From Phytohabitans suffuscus (lineage in GTDB: Bacteria; Actinomycetota; Actinomycetes; Mycobacteriales; Micromonosporaceae), in the NCBI RefSeq assembly GCF_011764565.1, contig NZ_AP022871.1, positions 5,952,320 to 6,016,319 of the forward strand: a DNA stretch of 64,000 nt. Reading direction: 5' to 3'. How positions within the stretch are numbered: the stretch's first letter is position 1; each line of letters opens with the position of its first letter. The translations under genes and the position numbers were made by a program. The notes beneath the pieces are model-generated. The model was not told the DNA's origin. It did no database searches and saw only the letters and a list, made by a program, of their open reading frames with translations. This document shows positions 26,897 through 36,014 of this stretch, piece after piece.

Positions 26897-28068
26897 ATGA
26901 GGATTCTGTTCAGCGGCTGCCCGGGTTACGGGCACCTCCACCCGATGCTTCCACTCGTCCGCGCGGCGGCCCGCGCCGGTCACGACGTGGCGGTGGCGAC
27001 CGGGCCCGAGATGGCGGCGCGCCTGGCCGAGCGGGGCTACGACACGTGGGCGGTGGGGCCGACGTTCGCCGAGTCGTGGGACGAGCGCAACGCGGCACTG
27101 CCCGATCTCGCCACCGTGCCACCCGAGCGGCACATGGCACTCGACATCGTGGCGCTCTTCGGCGCCTCGGCCGTCAAGCGGGCGGTCGACCTCGTGCCGC
27201 GGGCCCAGGCGTGGCGGCCCGACCTGGTGGTCCACGAGACGGTCGAGTTCGCCGGCGCGATCGCCGCCCGGCGCGTCGGTGCCCCGCACGTCACGCACGC
27301 GCTCGGCGTGCCGCTGCCCGCGCCGATGCGGGCGGTGCTGGCGACGGCGATGGGCGAGGTGTTCACGCGGTGGCACGCGCCCGGGCTGGTCGACGAGGTC
27401 CTCGCGGCGCCCTACCTGGACATCTCGCCACCCGCGCTGCGCCCCGGGGCGAGCCGGCGTTCGGCAACGTGGTGCCCCTGCGCCCGTACCCGGGAGAGAT
27501 CCTCCCCACCGACCGCCTGCCGGCCGCTCTCGCGGCCCGGCCCACCGCGGACATCGCGTACCTGACCCTGGGAACGATCTTCCACAGCGCGCCCGGCGTC
27601 TTCGAAGCGTGCCTGACCGGGCTGCGCGACCTGCCCCTCCCGGTGGTCGCCACCATCGGGCGCGACGGCGACCCGGGGCGGTTCGGGCCGCAGCCGCCGT
27701 CGGTGACCGTCGAGCGCTACCTGCCGCAGGCGCTGCTGCTGCCGCGCTGCCGCCTGGTCGTCTCGCACGGCGGCGCCGGCACGATGCTCGGGGCGTTCGC
27801 GCACGGCGTCCCGCAGCTGATCGTGCCGCAGGCCGCCGACCAGTTCCTCAACGCGGACGTGGCGGCGGCGGCTGGCGCGGCGATCGTGCTGCGGCCGGCG
27901 GAGGTGACGCCGGCGGCGGTGCGCGAGGCCGGCCGGCGGCTGGTCGAGGAGCCGGGGTTCGCCGCGGCCGCGCGGGCGGTGCGGGACCAGATCGAGGCGT
28001 TGCCGGGTGTCGACCGGGTGCTCGCCACGCTCACCGCGAGCGCGGCAGCTCGCTGCCGTCGGGACTGA
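26897..28068 (+). pseudogene. UGT/MGT-type glycosyltransferase, one-base frameshift
   Basis: This is a GT-B glycosyltransferase of the macrolide/natural-product type. The N-terminal acceptor domain starts ILFSGCPGYGHLHPMLPL. The C-terminal nucleotide-sugar domain has AYLTLGTIF and the signature SHGGAGTMLGAFAHGVPQ with the DQFLNA end. Residues 1-184 and the rest lie in different frames, switching at four Gs (27446-27449). One extra G reads ALRPGGEPAFGNVVPLRPY and restores a protein of about 390 residues. The 3' end overlaps the convergent ATP-binding protein gene by 38 bases. The acceptor is unknown; it could glycosylate an antibiotic or lipid. Confidence 0.87.
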
Positions 28069-28519
28069 GGCCGGCCCCGTCGAGGGGGATCGCGGCGGTG
28101 ACCGTCGTGCCCTTCGGGCCGGTCTCGACGACCAGGTCGGCGCAGAGGTGCCGGACGATCCACAGGCCGCGCCCGCCGAGCGCCGTGGGCCTGGGCTGGC
28201 GGGTGCCGGCGTCCGGGTCCGGCATCCCCTGCCCGTCGTCGCTGATCTGGCAGCGCAGCAGGTCGCCGTCGCGCCACAGCCGCAGCCGCCCCGTGCCGCC
28301 GCCGTGCCGGACCGCGTTGGTGGCCAGCTCACCGCCGACGATCAGCAGCCGCTCCACCTGCTCGGGCGCCGCGCCCAGGTCGCCGGCGTGCGCGGCCAGG
28401 GAGGCGCGCAACGCGTACAGCCCGTCCGCGTCGAACTGGTGGTCCACGGCGACCGCCTCGGGAACCATCGTCGGCGCCGGCCACACCCGGTCCCGGGCGG
28501 GCGGGTCAGCGCTGGTCAT
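28031..28519 (-). CDS. Anti-sigma-factor-like ATP-binding protein (RsbW/HATPase_c_2 type)
   Basis: This 162-residue protein has a GHKL ATPase fold of the serine-kinase anti-sigma type. The N box is in LIVGGELATNAVRHGGG, G1 in ISDDGQGMPDP and G2 in GGRGLWIVRHLCADL. Such proteins bind a sigma factor and phosphorylate an STAS antagonist. One is encoded 173 bp away on the other strand. No sigma-B-type gene is adjacent, so the sigma partner is elsewhere or the protein acts in another regulatory switch. Confidence 0.88.
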   Translation of the reverse strand: MTSADPPARDRVWPAPTMVPEAVAVDHQFDADGLYALRASLAAHAGDLGAAPEQVERLLIVGGELATNAVRHGGGTGRLRLWRDGDLLRCQISDDGQGMPDPDAGTRQPRPTALGGRGLWIVRHLCADLVVETGPKGTTVTAAIPLDGAGLSPDGSELPRSR

Positions 28520-28692
28520 GGCCCGCTACTACCCGCGTGTGCGGCGAGTCACGCCCTTCTGCGCGCTCCACCGGTCCGGCGGCCGGGCCGTGGCACGCGT
28601 CGGTGGGCCGGCGAGAGGGCGGTGGGTGCGGCGGCGCAGCGTTCGCCGGTCGGGGCCGGATGTGGCAGGGTTGGGGGTTGGAGGTCTGTGTC

Positions 28693-29028
28693 ATGACTCG
28701 ACTGACGACCACCGTCCGTATCGGCCAGCGCTACGTTCGGCTGTCACTGGCCGGTGAGATCGACCTGTCCAGCGTCGATGTGCTGCTCCGGGGCCAGGGT
28801 GAGGCGCTCGCGGGCGCGGCGACCCGCCGGCTCCACGGTGTGGTCGTCGACCTCGACCGGGTGACGTTCCTCGACTCGACCGGCATCGGCGTGCTCGTCG
28901 GCGGCTTCCGCGAGGCGTCCGCCGCCGGCCTGACCTACCGGCTGGAAAACCCGCACGGCGCGGTCGCCCGGGTCCTCGACGTGTCCGGCGTGCTGCCCAC
29001 CCTCGCGCCGCCGCGCCGGGCCGCCTGA
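28693..29028 (+). CDS. STAS-domain anti-sigma factor antagonist
   Basis: This is a 111-residue single STAS domain. The conserved phospho-acceptor region reads VTFLDSTGIGVLVGG, so the Ser in DST is the likely site switched by a partner kinase. GGAGG precedes the ATG. It pairs functionally with the divergent RsbW-like protein. It ends one base before the acetamidase gene, so it may be co-transcribed with an enzyme gene with no obvious regulatory link. Confidence 0.9.
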   Translation: MTRLTTTVRIGQRYVRLSLAGEIDLSSVDVLLRGQGEALAGAATRRLHGVVVDLDRVTFLDSTGIGVLVGGFREASAAGLTYRLENPHGAVARVLDVSGVLPTLAPPRRAA

Positions 29029-29029
29029 C

Positions 29030-29971
29030 ATGGGGGTCCCGCGCGTCATCGAGACCGGCGGACCCACCCTCCACGGCTACTTCTCCCGCGACTACGCGCC
29101 CGTGCTCACCGTCGACCCCGGTGACTCGGTGCGCTTCTCCACCCTGGACGCGTTCTGGTTCGCCGGGCCGCACCCGGGCGGCAGCCTCGAAGACCGGCCG
29201 CGCAGCGAGCACCACCGCGAGGGGTACGGGCACGCGCTCGTCGGGCCGATCGCGATCCGGGGCGCCGAGCCGGGCATGGTGCTCGAGGTGCGCGTCGACG
29301 CGGTCGTGCCCGGCCCGTGGGGCACGACCGTCGCGGGCGGGTGGCCGAGCCCCTTCAACGAGCGGTACGGCGAGGTCGACACCATGACCGGGCAGGCCTG
29401 GGACCTGGACGCCGAGGCGATGACCGGCCGCAACCAGCACGGCCACACGGTGGCGCTGCGCCCGTTCCTCGGCGTGATGGGCATGCCGCCGGCCGAGCCG
29501 GGGGAGCACTCCACCACGCCGCCGCGCGCGCACGGCGGCAACCTCGACTGCAAGGAGCTGGTCGCCGGCAGCACCCTCTACCTGCCGATCCCGGTGGCGG
29601 GCGGGCTCTTCTCCGCCGGCGACGGGCACGCGGCGCAGGGCGACGGCGAGGTCAGTGGTACCGCCATCGAGTGCCCGATGGAGCGGGTCGAGCTGGCGTT
29701 CGGGCTGCGGGACGACTGGGAGCTGGCCGCGCCGGTCGCGCGCACCCCGGCCGGCGACTGGCTCACGCTCGGGCTCGGCGACACGCTCGACGACGCGGCG
29801 TACGCGGCACTGGAAGGCATGTTCGCCCTGCTGCGGCGCCTGCTGAAGGTCTCCCGCCGGGACGCGATCGCGCTGGCCAGCGTGGTGGTCGACGTACGCG
29901 TCACGCAGCTCGTCAACCAGGTGGTCGGCGCGCACGCCGTGCTCCCGCACGGCGCGATCGGCCAGGGCTAG
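29030..29971 (+). CDS. Acetamidase/formamidase family protein
   Basis: This 313-residue amide hydrolase of the FmdA/AmdA family releases ammonia from short-chain amides. Family features are VDPGDSVRFSTLDA near the N-terminus, GHALVGPIAIRGAEPGMVLE, PPRAHGGNLDCKEL with the metal-site residues, and LFSAGDGHAAQGDGEVSGTA. Length is normal for the bacterial formamidase-like group. It starts one base after the STAS gene and ends in a 4-base convergent overlap with the oxidoreductase gene. Confidence 0.92.
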   Translation: MGVPRVIETGGPTLHGYFSRDYAPVLTVDPGDSVRFSTLDAFWFAGPHPGGSLEDRPRSEHHREGYGHALVGPIAIRGAEPGMVLEVRVDAVVPGPWGTTVAGGWPSPFNERYGEVDTMTGQAWDLDAEAMTGRNQHGHTVALRPFLGVMGMPPAEPGEHSTTPPRAHGGNLDCKELVAGSTLYLPIPVAGGLFSAGDGHAAQGDGEVSGTAIECPMERVELAFGLRDDWELAAPVARTPAGDWLTLGLGDTLDDAAYAALEGMFALLRRLLKVSRRDAIALASVVVDVRVTQLVNQVVGAHAVLPHGAIGQG

Positions 29972-31386
29972 GGCCGGCCGTACGCCTCCAGCAGGCGCAG
30001 CCAGACCTCGTTGATGGTCGGGTAGGCCGGCACCGCGTGCCACAGCCGGTCGATCGGCACCTGCCCGACCACCGCGATCGTCGCCGCCTGAAGCAGCTCG
30101 CTCACGTCCGGGCCGACGAACGTGACGCCGAGCAGCACCTTGCGGTCCTCGTCGACGACCATGCGGGCGGTGCCCTTGTACCCGTCCGCGTAGACGCTCG
30201 CCCCCGCCACGTACCCGATCTCGTAGTCGACGGCGCGGACCCGGTAGCCGGCGTCGGTGGCCGACCTGAGCGTGTGGCCGACCGAGGCGACCTCCGGGTC
30301 GGTGAACGTGACCTGCGGCACCGCCTCGTGGTCGGCGGTCGCCACGTGGGTGCCCCACGGCCCGTCCGAGACCGGCCGCCCCTTGGCCCGCGCGGCGATC
30401 ACGTCGCCCGCGGCGCGCGCCTGGTACTTGCCCTGGTGGGTGAGGAGCGCGCGGCGGGTGACGTCGCCGGTCGCGTACAGCCAGTCGAAGCCCTCGACCC
30501 GCATCGTGTCGTCGGTCTCCAGCCAGTCGCCCGGCGTGAGGCCGACCGCGTCGAGGCCGATGTCGCGGGTGCGGGGCGTGCGGCCGGTCGCGACGAGCAC
30601 CTCCGCCGCGGTCACCGCCCCGCCGTCGCCCGTCTCCACCGTGACGCTCCCGCCGGTGCGGCGCACCCGGACCGTCCGGGTGTCCAGCAGCACCCTGACG
30701 CCCTGCTCCCGGAGCGCCTCGGTGACCATCTCGCCGGCGAACGGCTCCAGCCCGGCCAGCAGCCCGCCGCGCGAGATCAGGGTGACCTCGGTGCCGAAGC
30801 TCGCGTACGCGGTGGCCATCTCGGCGGCGACCACCCCGCCGCCGACGACGGCGAGGCTCTCCGGCGTGACCTTGGCGCTGGTGGCGTCGCGGCTGGTCCA
30901 CGGGTCCGCGTCGCGCAGGCCCTCGATGTCCGGGATGAACGGGTCGGAACCGGTGGCGACGGTGACCGCGTGCCGCGCCCGCAGCACCTGGTGGCTCCCG
31001 TCCGGCGCGGTGACCGTGACCTCCCTGTGCGCGGTGAGCCGGCCGTGGCCGCGTACGACCGCGATGCCCGCGCCCCGCGCCCACTGGACCTGGCTGTCGT
31101 CGTTCCAGTTGTGGGTGAACGAGTCCCGGCGGGCCAGCACGGCGGCCACGTCGAGCGTGCCGGTGACGGCCTCCTTGGCGCCGTCGACCTGCCGCGCGGC
31201 GCGCAGCGCCTGGGCCGGGCGGAGCAGGGCCTTGGAGGGCATGCAGGCCCAGTACGAGCACTCGCCGCCGACCAGCTCGTGCTCCACCAGCACGGCGGTC
31301 AGCCCGCCCTGGACAGCCCGGTCGGCGACGTTCTCTCCGACCGCCCCGGCACCGAGGACGATGAGGTCGTATTCGTTCGCATCCAC
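29968..31386 (-). CDS. Pyridine nucleotide-disulfide oxidoreductase family flavoprotein
   Basis: This 472-residue FAD/NAD(P)-binding protein has the lipoamide dehydrogenase architecture. The FAD motif is LIVLGAGAVGENVA. A redox-type cysteine pair, Cys43 and Cys48, lies in GGECSYWACMPSK. A second Rossmann motif (AVVGGGVVAAEMA) and a dimerisation domain follow. The usual C-terminal HPT-E catalytic dyad is changed: here it reads AYPTINE, so the base His is absent and a standard disulfide reductase mechanism is doubtful. The start is GTG at 31386. It is divergent from a glutathionyl-hydroquinone-reductase-like gene, which suggests a shared thiol or quinone role. Confidence 0.9.
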   Translation of the reverse strand: MDANEYDLIVLGAGAVGENVADRAVQGGLTAVLVEHELVGGECSYWACMPSKALLRPAQALRAARQVDGAKEAVTGTLDVAAVLARRDSFTHNWNDDSQVQWARGAGIAVVRGHGRLTAHREVTVTAPDGSHQVLRARHAVTVATGSDPFIPDIEGLRDADPWTSRDATSAKVTPESLAVVGGGVVAAEMATAYASFGTEVTLISRGGLLAGLEPFAGEMVTEALREQGVRVLLDTRTVRVRRTGGSVTVETGDGGAVTAAEVLVATGRTPRTRDIGLDAVGLTPGDWLETDDTMRVEGFDWLYATGDVTRRALLTHQGKYQARAAGDVIAARAKGRPVSDGPWGTHVATADHEAVPQVTFTDPEVASVGHTLRSATDAGYRVRAVDYEIGYVAGASVYADGYKGTARMVVDEDRKVLLGVTFVGPDVSELLQAATIAVVGQVPIDRLWHAVPAYPTINEVWLRLLEAYGRP

Positions 31387-31445
31387 GCTCGCGAGGCTAC
31401 CCGGGGTGGAAGCATGGACTCCTACCGCTCGGGGAAGGATGGGTC

Positions 31446-32462
31446 ATGACCTATGTCAGCCCCACCGGTGAGTTCACCCGGGACCAGCGCTACATCGCCA
31501 CCCGCATCACCGCGGACGGGTCGGACGGATACCCGGCGGAGCCCGGCCGCTACCGCCTCGTCGTCAGCCGCGCCTGCCCGTGGGCGAGCCGCGTGGTCAT
31601 CGTCCGCCGCCTGCTCGGCCTCGAACCGGTGCTGTCGATGGCGGTCGCCGGGCCGACGCACGACGAGCGGAGCTGGACGTTCGACCTCGACCCGGGCGGC
31701 CGTGACCCGGTGCTGGGCATCGAGCGGCTGCGGGACGCGTACCTCGCGCGCTTTCCCGACTACGACCGCGGCATCACCGTGCCGGCCATCGTGGACGTGA
31801 GCACCGGCCAGGTGGTGACCAACGACTACGCGCCGATGACGCTGGACCTGTCGACGCAGTGGCGGGCGTACCACCGGCCGGGTGCGCCCGACCTCTACCC
31901 GGAGTCGCTGCGCGGTGAGATCGACCAGGTCAACGCCGTGGTCTTCGAGGACGTCAACGACGGCGTGTACCAGTGCGGCTTCGCCGGCGGCCAGGAGGCG
32001 TACGAGGAGGCGTACGACCGGCTCTTCGCGCGGCTGGACTGGCTGGCGGACCGGCTGGCCCGGCGCCGCTACCTCGTCGGCGACACGATCACCGAGGCGG
32101 ACGTGCGGCTCTTCACGACGCTCGTCCGCTTCGACGCGGTCTACCACGGGCACTTCAAGTGCAACCGGGAGAAGCTGACCGAGATGCCGGTGCTGTGGGC
32201 GTACGCCCGCGACCTGTTCCAGACGCCCGGCTTCGGCGACACCGTCGACTTCGACCACATCAAGCGCCACTACTACGAGGTACACCGCGACATCAACCCG
32301 ACCGGTATCGTGCCCGCCGGCCCCGACCTGTCCGGCTGGCTGACCCCGCACGGGCGGGAGGCGATGGGTGGGCGGCCGTTCGGGGCGGGTTGCGAGCCTG
32401 GCCCGCTCAGCGACGCCGAGGCGGTGCCGGCGGGGCACACGCCCTTGCGCGCGGCGGCCTGA
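31446..32462 (+). CDS. Glutathionyl-hydroquinone reductase-like (GST family) protein
   Basis: This 338-residue Xi-class GST-like protein has the RACPWASR active-site motif (Cys of CPW) in an N-terminal thioredoxin-like domain, then an all-helical C-terminal domain (RLDWLADRLARRRYLVGD, ITEADVRLFTTLVRFDAVY). Family members reduce S-thiolated hydroquinones. Actinobacteria use mycothiol instead of glutathione, so the partner thiol here is probably mycothiol; this is inference. The last 40 residues are Gly/Pro-rich and less conserved. Divergent from the flavoprotein gene with a 59-bp gap. Confidence 0.9.
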   Translation: MTYVSPTGEFTRDQRYIATRITADGSDGYPAEPGRYRLVVSRACPWASRVVIVRRLLGLEPVLSMAVAGPTHDERSWTFDLDPGGRDPVLGIERLRDAYLARFPDYDRGITVPAIVDVSTGQVVTNDYAPMTLDLSTQWRAYHRPGAPDLYPESLRGEIDQVNAVVFEDVNDGVYQCGFAGGQEAYEEAYDRLFARLDWLADRLARRRYLVGDTITEADVRLFTTLVRFDAVYHGHFKCNREKLTEMPVLWAYARDLFQTPGFGDTVDFDHIKRHYYEVHRDINPTGIVPAGPDLSGWLTPHGREAMGGRPFGAGCEPGPLSDAEAVPAGHTPLRAAA

Positions 32463-32498
32463 GCCTGGGCTTGAGCTTGCGGGGCTTGAGCCTGCGGC

Positions 32499-32581
32499 GG
32501 TGGCGGGCTGGGCTTGCGGGGGTGGCGGGCTGGGCCTGCGGCGGTGGCGGGCTGGGCTTGCGGCGGTGGCGGGCGGGGCAG
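32499..32581. repeat. 22-bp tandem repeat, about 3.8 units
   Basis: The unit GGTGGCGGGCTGGGCTTGCG plus two bases repeats at 32499, 32521, 32543 and partially at 32565, with one or two changes per unit. It lies in the gap after the GST gene. No start or regulatory function is evident; such G-rich tracts could form quadruplexes on one strand. Confidence 0.85.
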
Positions 32582-32720
32582 CCGGAATCGTGTACCGGAA
32601 AGGACCGCCGGGTACCGCCAACGTTCGGTTCCGGTGTCACGTCCGCGACGGACCGGCCGGGGTCTCCCGCCCCGCTCCTAGGGTTTTCGGTGGGTGACCC
32701 ATCGACCTCTTTGGAGTGAC

Positions 32721-33515
32721 GTGCGCTGCCAGTCGTGCGGTTCGGGAATCATCGCGGGCCAGGAGATCTGCGGGATGTGCGGGACGGTCATCTCGGTCCA
32801 GCAGTGGCAGCCGGCGCCGCAGACGGGTTGGACCACCGCGGTGGCCGCGCCGCGCCGCGGCGGCCCGCCGCTCGTGGTCTGGGTCGTGCTGGCCGTCGCG
32901 CTGGCCGCGGTCGCCCTGGTCGTGAGCACGGTCGGGGTGGGCCTGGTCCGCGAGCGGCCGGCCGCGGACCAGGCCCAGGCCAGCTCCGTCGCCCCGCCCG
33001 CCAGCGTCCCGAACGCCGGCACCGTGGCCGGCCCGGCGCCGCTCCCGGACCAGGACCAGGGCCGGGACGAGGCGCGCGCACAGGCGGAGGAGGTCGACGA
33101 GCTGCTGGAGTGGAGCGCGACGAGCCGGGCGAAGCTGACCGCGCCGCTCGCCCAGCTCGACAACTGCCGCGGCGTCGCGGGCGCGCTCGACGTGATACGG
33201 CGGGTGGCCGGCGAGCGGGAGCGGCAGCGGGAGGCGGCGCGGGGCCTGTCCGTCGGCCTGATCGAGGGCGGGCCGCAGGCGCGGACCTACCTCGTCGAGG
33301 CGCTCGACTACTCGTACGAGGCCGATCTGGCCTACCTGGACTGGGGGGCGTACCTGCGCGACAGCGGCTGCTCCGGTCCCGGCGCGGAGCTGCGGCACTG
33401 GGATCCGCCGAGCGTCGCCGCGGAGCGCTCGGCCGCGAAGGAGCGGTTCGTCGCCCGGTGGAACGGCATCGCGGCCCACTTCGGCATGCGCCGGTGGACG
33501 GCCGCGGAGATCTGA
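32721..33515 (+). CDS. Zinc-ribbon membrane-anchored protein of unknown function
   Basis: This is a 264-residue protein. The GTG start at 32721 is chosen because GGAG lies 8 bases upstream and the product then begins with a zinc ribbon (two Cys pairs: CQSC and CGMC). A single membrane segment follows (VVWVVLAVALAAVALVVSTV, about residues 55-75). The remaining part is a predicted extracellular helical domain with two Cys (DNCRG and DSGCSG) that could form a disulfide. I recognise no enzymatic motif. Nearby genes give no clue. Confidence 0.8.
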   Translation: MRCQSCGSGIIAGQEICGMCGTVISVQQWQPAPQTGWTTAVAAPRRGGPPLVVWVVLAVALAAVALVVSTVGVGLVRERPAADQAQASSVAPPASVPNAGTVAGPAPLPDQDQGRDEARAQAEEVDELLEWSATSRAKLTAPLAQLDNCRGVAGALDVIRRVAGERERQREAARGLSVGLIEGGPQARTYLVEALDYSYEADLAYLDWGAYLRDSGCSGPGAELRHWDPPSVAAERSAAKERFVARWNGIAAHFGMRRWTAAEI

Positions 33516-33574
33516 GGGCGGCGACCGCGCTCCGGCCCGCGCTGTGGGAGGCGCGGGCCGGGGCGGCCGCCGGA

Positions 33575-35131
33575 TCAGGCGCCGGGGATGCGCCCCACAC
33601 CCGCGCCTGCCGTGACCAGCGCGGGTACGGAGGCGGCGCTGTCCGGCGTGTAGGAGTAGTAGGCGCGAGGGTCGGCGACCGTGCCGCCGCTCTCGCAGGT
33701 GCCGGATCGGACGAAGACGTTGCCCCGCTCGGCCAGGCGGCCGGGTGCGGAGTCGGCGTACCCGCTGACGGAGTGGCAGGGGTATGCGACGTCCTCGAAG
33801 TAGTTCGCCTCGACGAGCACGCCCGCGTTCTCGGTGGACGCGACGCCGTAGAGGCCGATGCCGCGGTAGTAGTTGTTGTAGACGTGGACCGGCTCGCCGA
33901 AGCGCACCCGCGGGTGGCGCTGGTTGGAGCCGTCGAAGTAGTTGTGATGGTAGGTGACCTTCAGGTAGCCGATGTCGTCCGGGAACGAGTCGGAGTGGCC
34001 GACCAGCATGCTCTTGTCGGTGGCGTGGAACCGGTTCCACGAGACGGTCACGGCCGTCGACTGGCGCTTGACGTCGACCGAGCCGTCGAAGCCGGGGTAG
34101 AACTCGTTGTGGTCGATCCACACGTGATGTGATCCATTGTGGACGCTCACCGAGTCGTCCGAGGCGTCGCGGAACGTGATGTTGCGGATGATGACGTTGT
34201 CGCCGGGGCGCGTGGTCGTGCCCAGCTGGAGCCCGCCGCCGACGATCTCGGCGGTCGATCCGACGCCGATGACGCTCTTGTTCGCCACCACCGTGACCAT
34301 GCCGTCGACCGCGATCCGGCCGGCGACCCGGATGACGTACGGGGTGTTGGCGCCCGCGTACCGCGCCAGCTCCGCCGCGGTCGTCACGGTGACGGTGGGG
34401 CCGCCCGCGCCGCCCGTGGTGCCGGTCGCGTGCCCGTCCGCCTGGCCGGGCACCGGCTGCGGCGGCGGCGAGGTGGTCACGCCCGGCGTCGGGGCGGTGG
34501 TCGTCGGCGTGGGGCCGGCCGAGTCGGTCACCAGCACGTCGTCGAAGGAGGCGCTGGAGTAGTAGGTGGCGAGGCCGACCGTGCCGGCGGAGTACGCGCT
34601 GTCGGCGGCGGTCGCGACGAGCCGCCCGTCGACGAAGCCGCGCAGCGTGGTGCCGGCGGCTTCGAGGCGGAGCCGGTACCACGTGCCGGCCGAGACCGTC
34701 GCGGACGCCGACGCGAGCGTCGTGTGGCCGCCGGAGCCGCGGCGGCCGAGCCGCACCTCGCCCGTGTTGGTCAGCGCGAGGTAGTAGTAGGCGCTCGTGC
34801 TCTGCGCGCGGGCGATGACGCCGGCGTGCCGGGCCGAGCCGTTGAAGGCGGTGGGCTTGACCCGCGCCTCGATCGTGTAGTCGGTCCACGAGCCGGACCC
34901 GGCGAGCGCGCGGGCGTCGCTGCCGGTGCCGGACTGGCGGTAGACGGCCGAGCCGTCGGTGACGACGGACCAGCTCCCGCCGGAGCGGGTCCAGCCGCTG
35001 GCGCCACCGGTGAAGTCGGCGCTGAAGAGCGTGGCGGCGTGCGCCGACGGCACGCCGGACACGACGAGCGCGGCGGCCACCGCGCCGGCGAGGGCCGCGG
35101 CGAGCAGCGCCCTCCGTCCTCTGTGGGGCAT
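33575..35131 (-). CDS. Secreted pectate lyase, polysaccharide lyase family 1
   Basis: This 518-residue exported enzyme cleaves polygalacturonate by beta-elimination. A signal peptide (ALAGAVAAALVVSGVPSAHA) is followed by a laminin-G/CBM-like beta-sandwich (about residues 38-200), a Thr/Pro linker and a PL1 right-handed beta-helix. Catalytic-site features are VWIDHNEFYPGFDGSVDVKR (calcium-binding Asp) and HPRVRFGE (the Arg base). A GGAGG lies before the ATG. The upstream GGAAAGCCCTTTCC dyad probably controls expression. It extends the plant-cell-wall theme of the window. Confidence 0.93.
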   Translation of the reverse strand: MPHRGRRALLAAALAGAVAAALVVSGVPSAHAATLFSADFTGGASGWTRSGGSWSVVTDGSAVYRQSGTGSDARALAGSGSWTDYTIEARVKPTAFNGSARHAGVIARAQSTSAYYYLALTNTGEVRLGRRGSGGHTTLASASATVSAGTWYRLRLEAAGTTLRGFVDGRLVATAADSAYSAGTVGLATYYSSASFDDVLVTDSAGPTPTTTAPTPGVTTSPPPQPVPGQADGHATGTTGGAGGPTVTVTTAAELARYAGANTPYVIRVAGRIAVDGMVTVVANKSVIGVGSTAEIVGGGLQLGTTTRPGDNVIIRNITFRDASDDSVSVHNGSHHVWIDHNEFYPGFDGSVDVKRQSTAVTVSWNRFHATDKSMLVGHSDSFPDDIGYLKVTYHHNYFDGSNQRHPRVRFGEPVHVYNNYYRGIGLYGVASTENAGVLVEANYFEDVAYPCHSVSGYADSAPGRLAERGNVFVRSGTCESGGTVADPRAYYSYTPDSAASVPALVTAGAGVGRIPGA

Positions 35132-35177
35132 GGCGCGCCTCCTGTCTCGCGACCTCAACCTGACGGGAACAACGTTA

Positions 35178-35191
35178 GGAAAGCCCTTTCC
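35178..35191. promoter_or_regulatory. Operator-like dyad upstream of pectate lyase
   Basis: GGAAAG and CTTTCC flank a 2-bp centre, 47-60 bp upstream of the pectate lyase ATG. The shape resembles LacI/GalR-family operators, though the centre is CC rather than CG. No regulator gene is adjacent. Confidence 0.6.
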
Positions 35192-35439
35192 TGAGGTCAA
35201 GGGAATCGACGTGCAGGAATGTTGCAGTCCGCTCGTCCCGCCAGGCGCGTGGCACGTACTCGCAGCGGGCAGCAACGCGGGCACCGCGACCACGTGCGTA
35301 TGTCCGGGCGAGCCCTGCACGAGGCGGTGGCTGCGGAAACCGCGCGTGCTCGGCGTGGTCGAGCGGGTTGGTCGCGGAGGGACGGCGGGATCGGTTCGTG
35401 CGAAGATTCCTGGGTCAGTGGTTCGGTTGTCCGCCTCTG

Positions 35440-35502
35440 CCGCGACGACAAAGTGAATGAAATCCAGCCCGAGTCGCCAAAGACTCCCAGGTCAACAAAG
35501 TG
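35440..35502 (+). promoter_or_regulatory. Possible CRISPR leader
   Basis: This A-rich stretch (acaaagtgaatgaaatcc, later caggtcaacaaa) stands out from the GC-rich surroundings. It directly precedes the first CRISPR-type repeat, with no further repeat upstream. Leaders of type I-E arrays are A-rich and sit in this position. The assignment depends on the array being real. Confidence 0.5.
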
Positions 35503-35560
35503 TGCTCCCCGCGCACGCGGGGAAGGTTCTGTCGCCGTCCGCGACGACATCAAGGGCGCC

Positions 35561-36014
35561 TATGGATCTTTCGGGGTCAGGGTTCGAGTCTGTCCACAGT
35601 GGCCTCTGTGCTTCGGCTGGTTTGTCCGTCCCGATGTGGAGGCTGGGGGTCGGTTCGGTGGATCGTGGTATGGATCCGCCCCTCTGGGGGCAGTTTTATA
35701 CCACGATCTTTTGGGCCGGGGTCGCGCGTTCGAGGGCGGGTGGCGGTGGTGCCGAGTTTGCCTGGTTTGTTCTCCTCGTCAGGGTGATTGTGGGCCTCAG
35801 CGATCCAGTGAGGAAGATCGGGAAGCGGCCCGTGGCGGGGCCCGAGGGATCGGTGCCGGCTGATCGTGGACGTGAGCCGCCCCCACGGGGGCAACCGGCG
35901 TTCATGATCAGCTGACCAACGACGACGAACCAGGCGATTTCGGCGGCGACATCGCCGCACGCGCGACCCCGGCCACCTCGCCTTCCACTCAACCCTGACC
36001 GCGGAAGCTCCATA
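35561..36014 (+). mobile_element. Full-length 454-bp TA-flanked inverted-repeat element (MITE-like)
   Basis: Both ends are TA (35561-35562 and 36013-36014). Inside them, terminal inverted repeats of about 29 bp match with few changes (left TGGATCTTTCGGGGTCAGGG, right the inverse of TGGAGCTTCCGCGGTCAGGG). TA duplication is typical of Tc1/mariner/IS630-type transposition. It has no transposase. Internally it carries the class A palindrome (35661-35708) and a class B hairpin (35861-35910). Its insertion point lies at the end of a CRISPR spacer, 2 bp before a repeat, which fixes its boundaries independently. Confidence 0.82.
35661..35708. repeat. Class A 48-bp palindrome, copy 7
   Basis: It lies inside the full-length element, 100 bp from its left end. 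The outer arms are intact and the core has a few mismatches. Confidence 0.85.
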
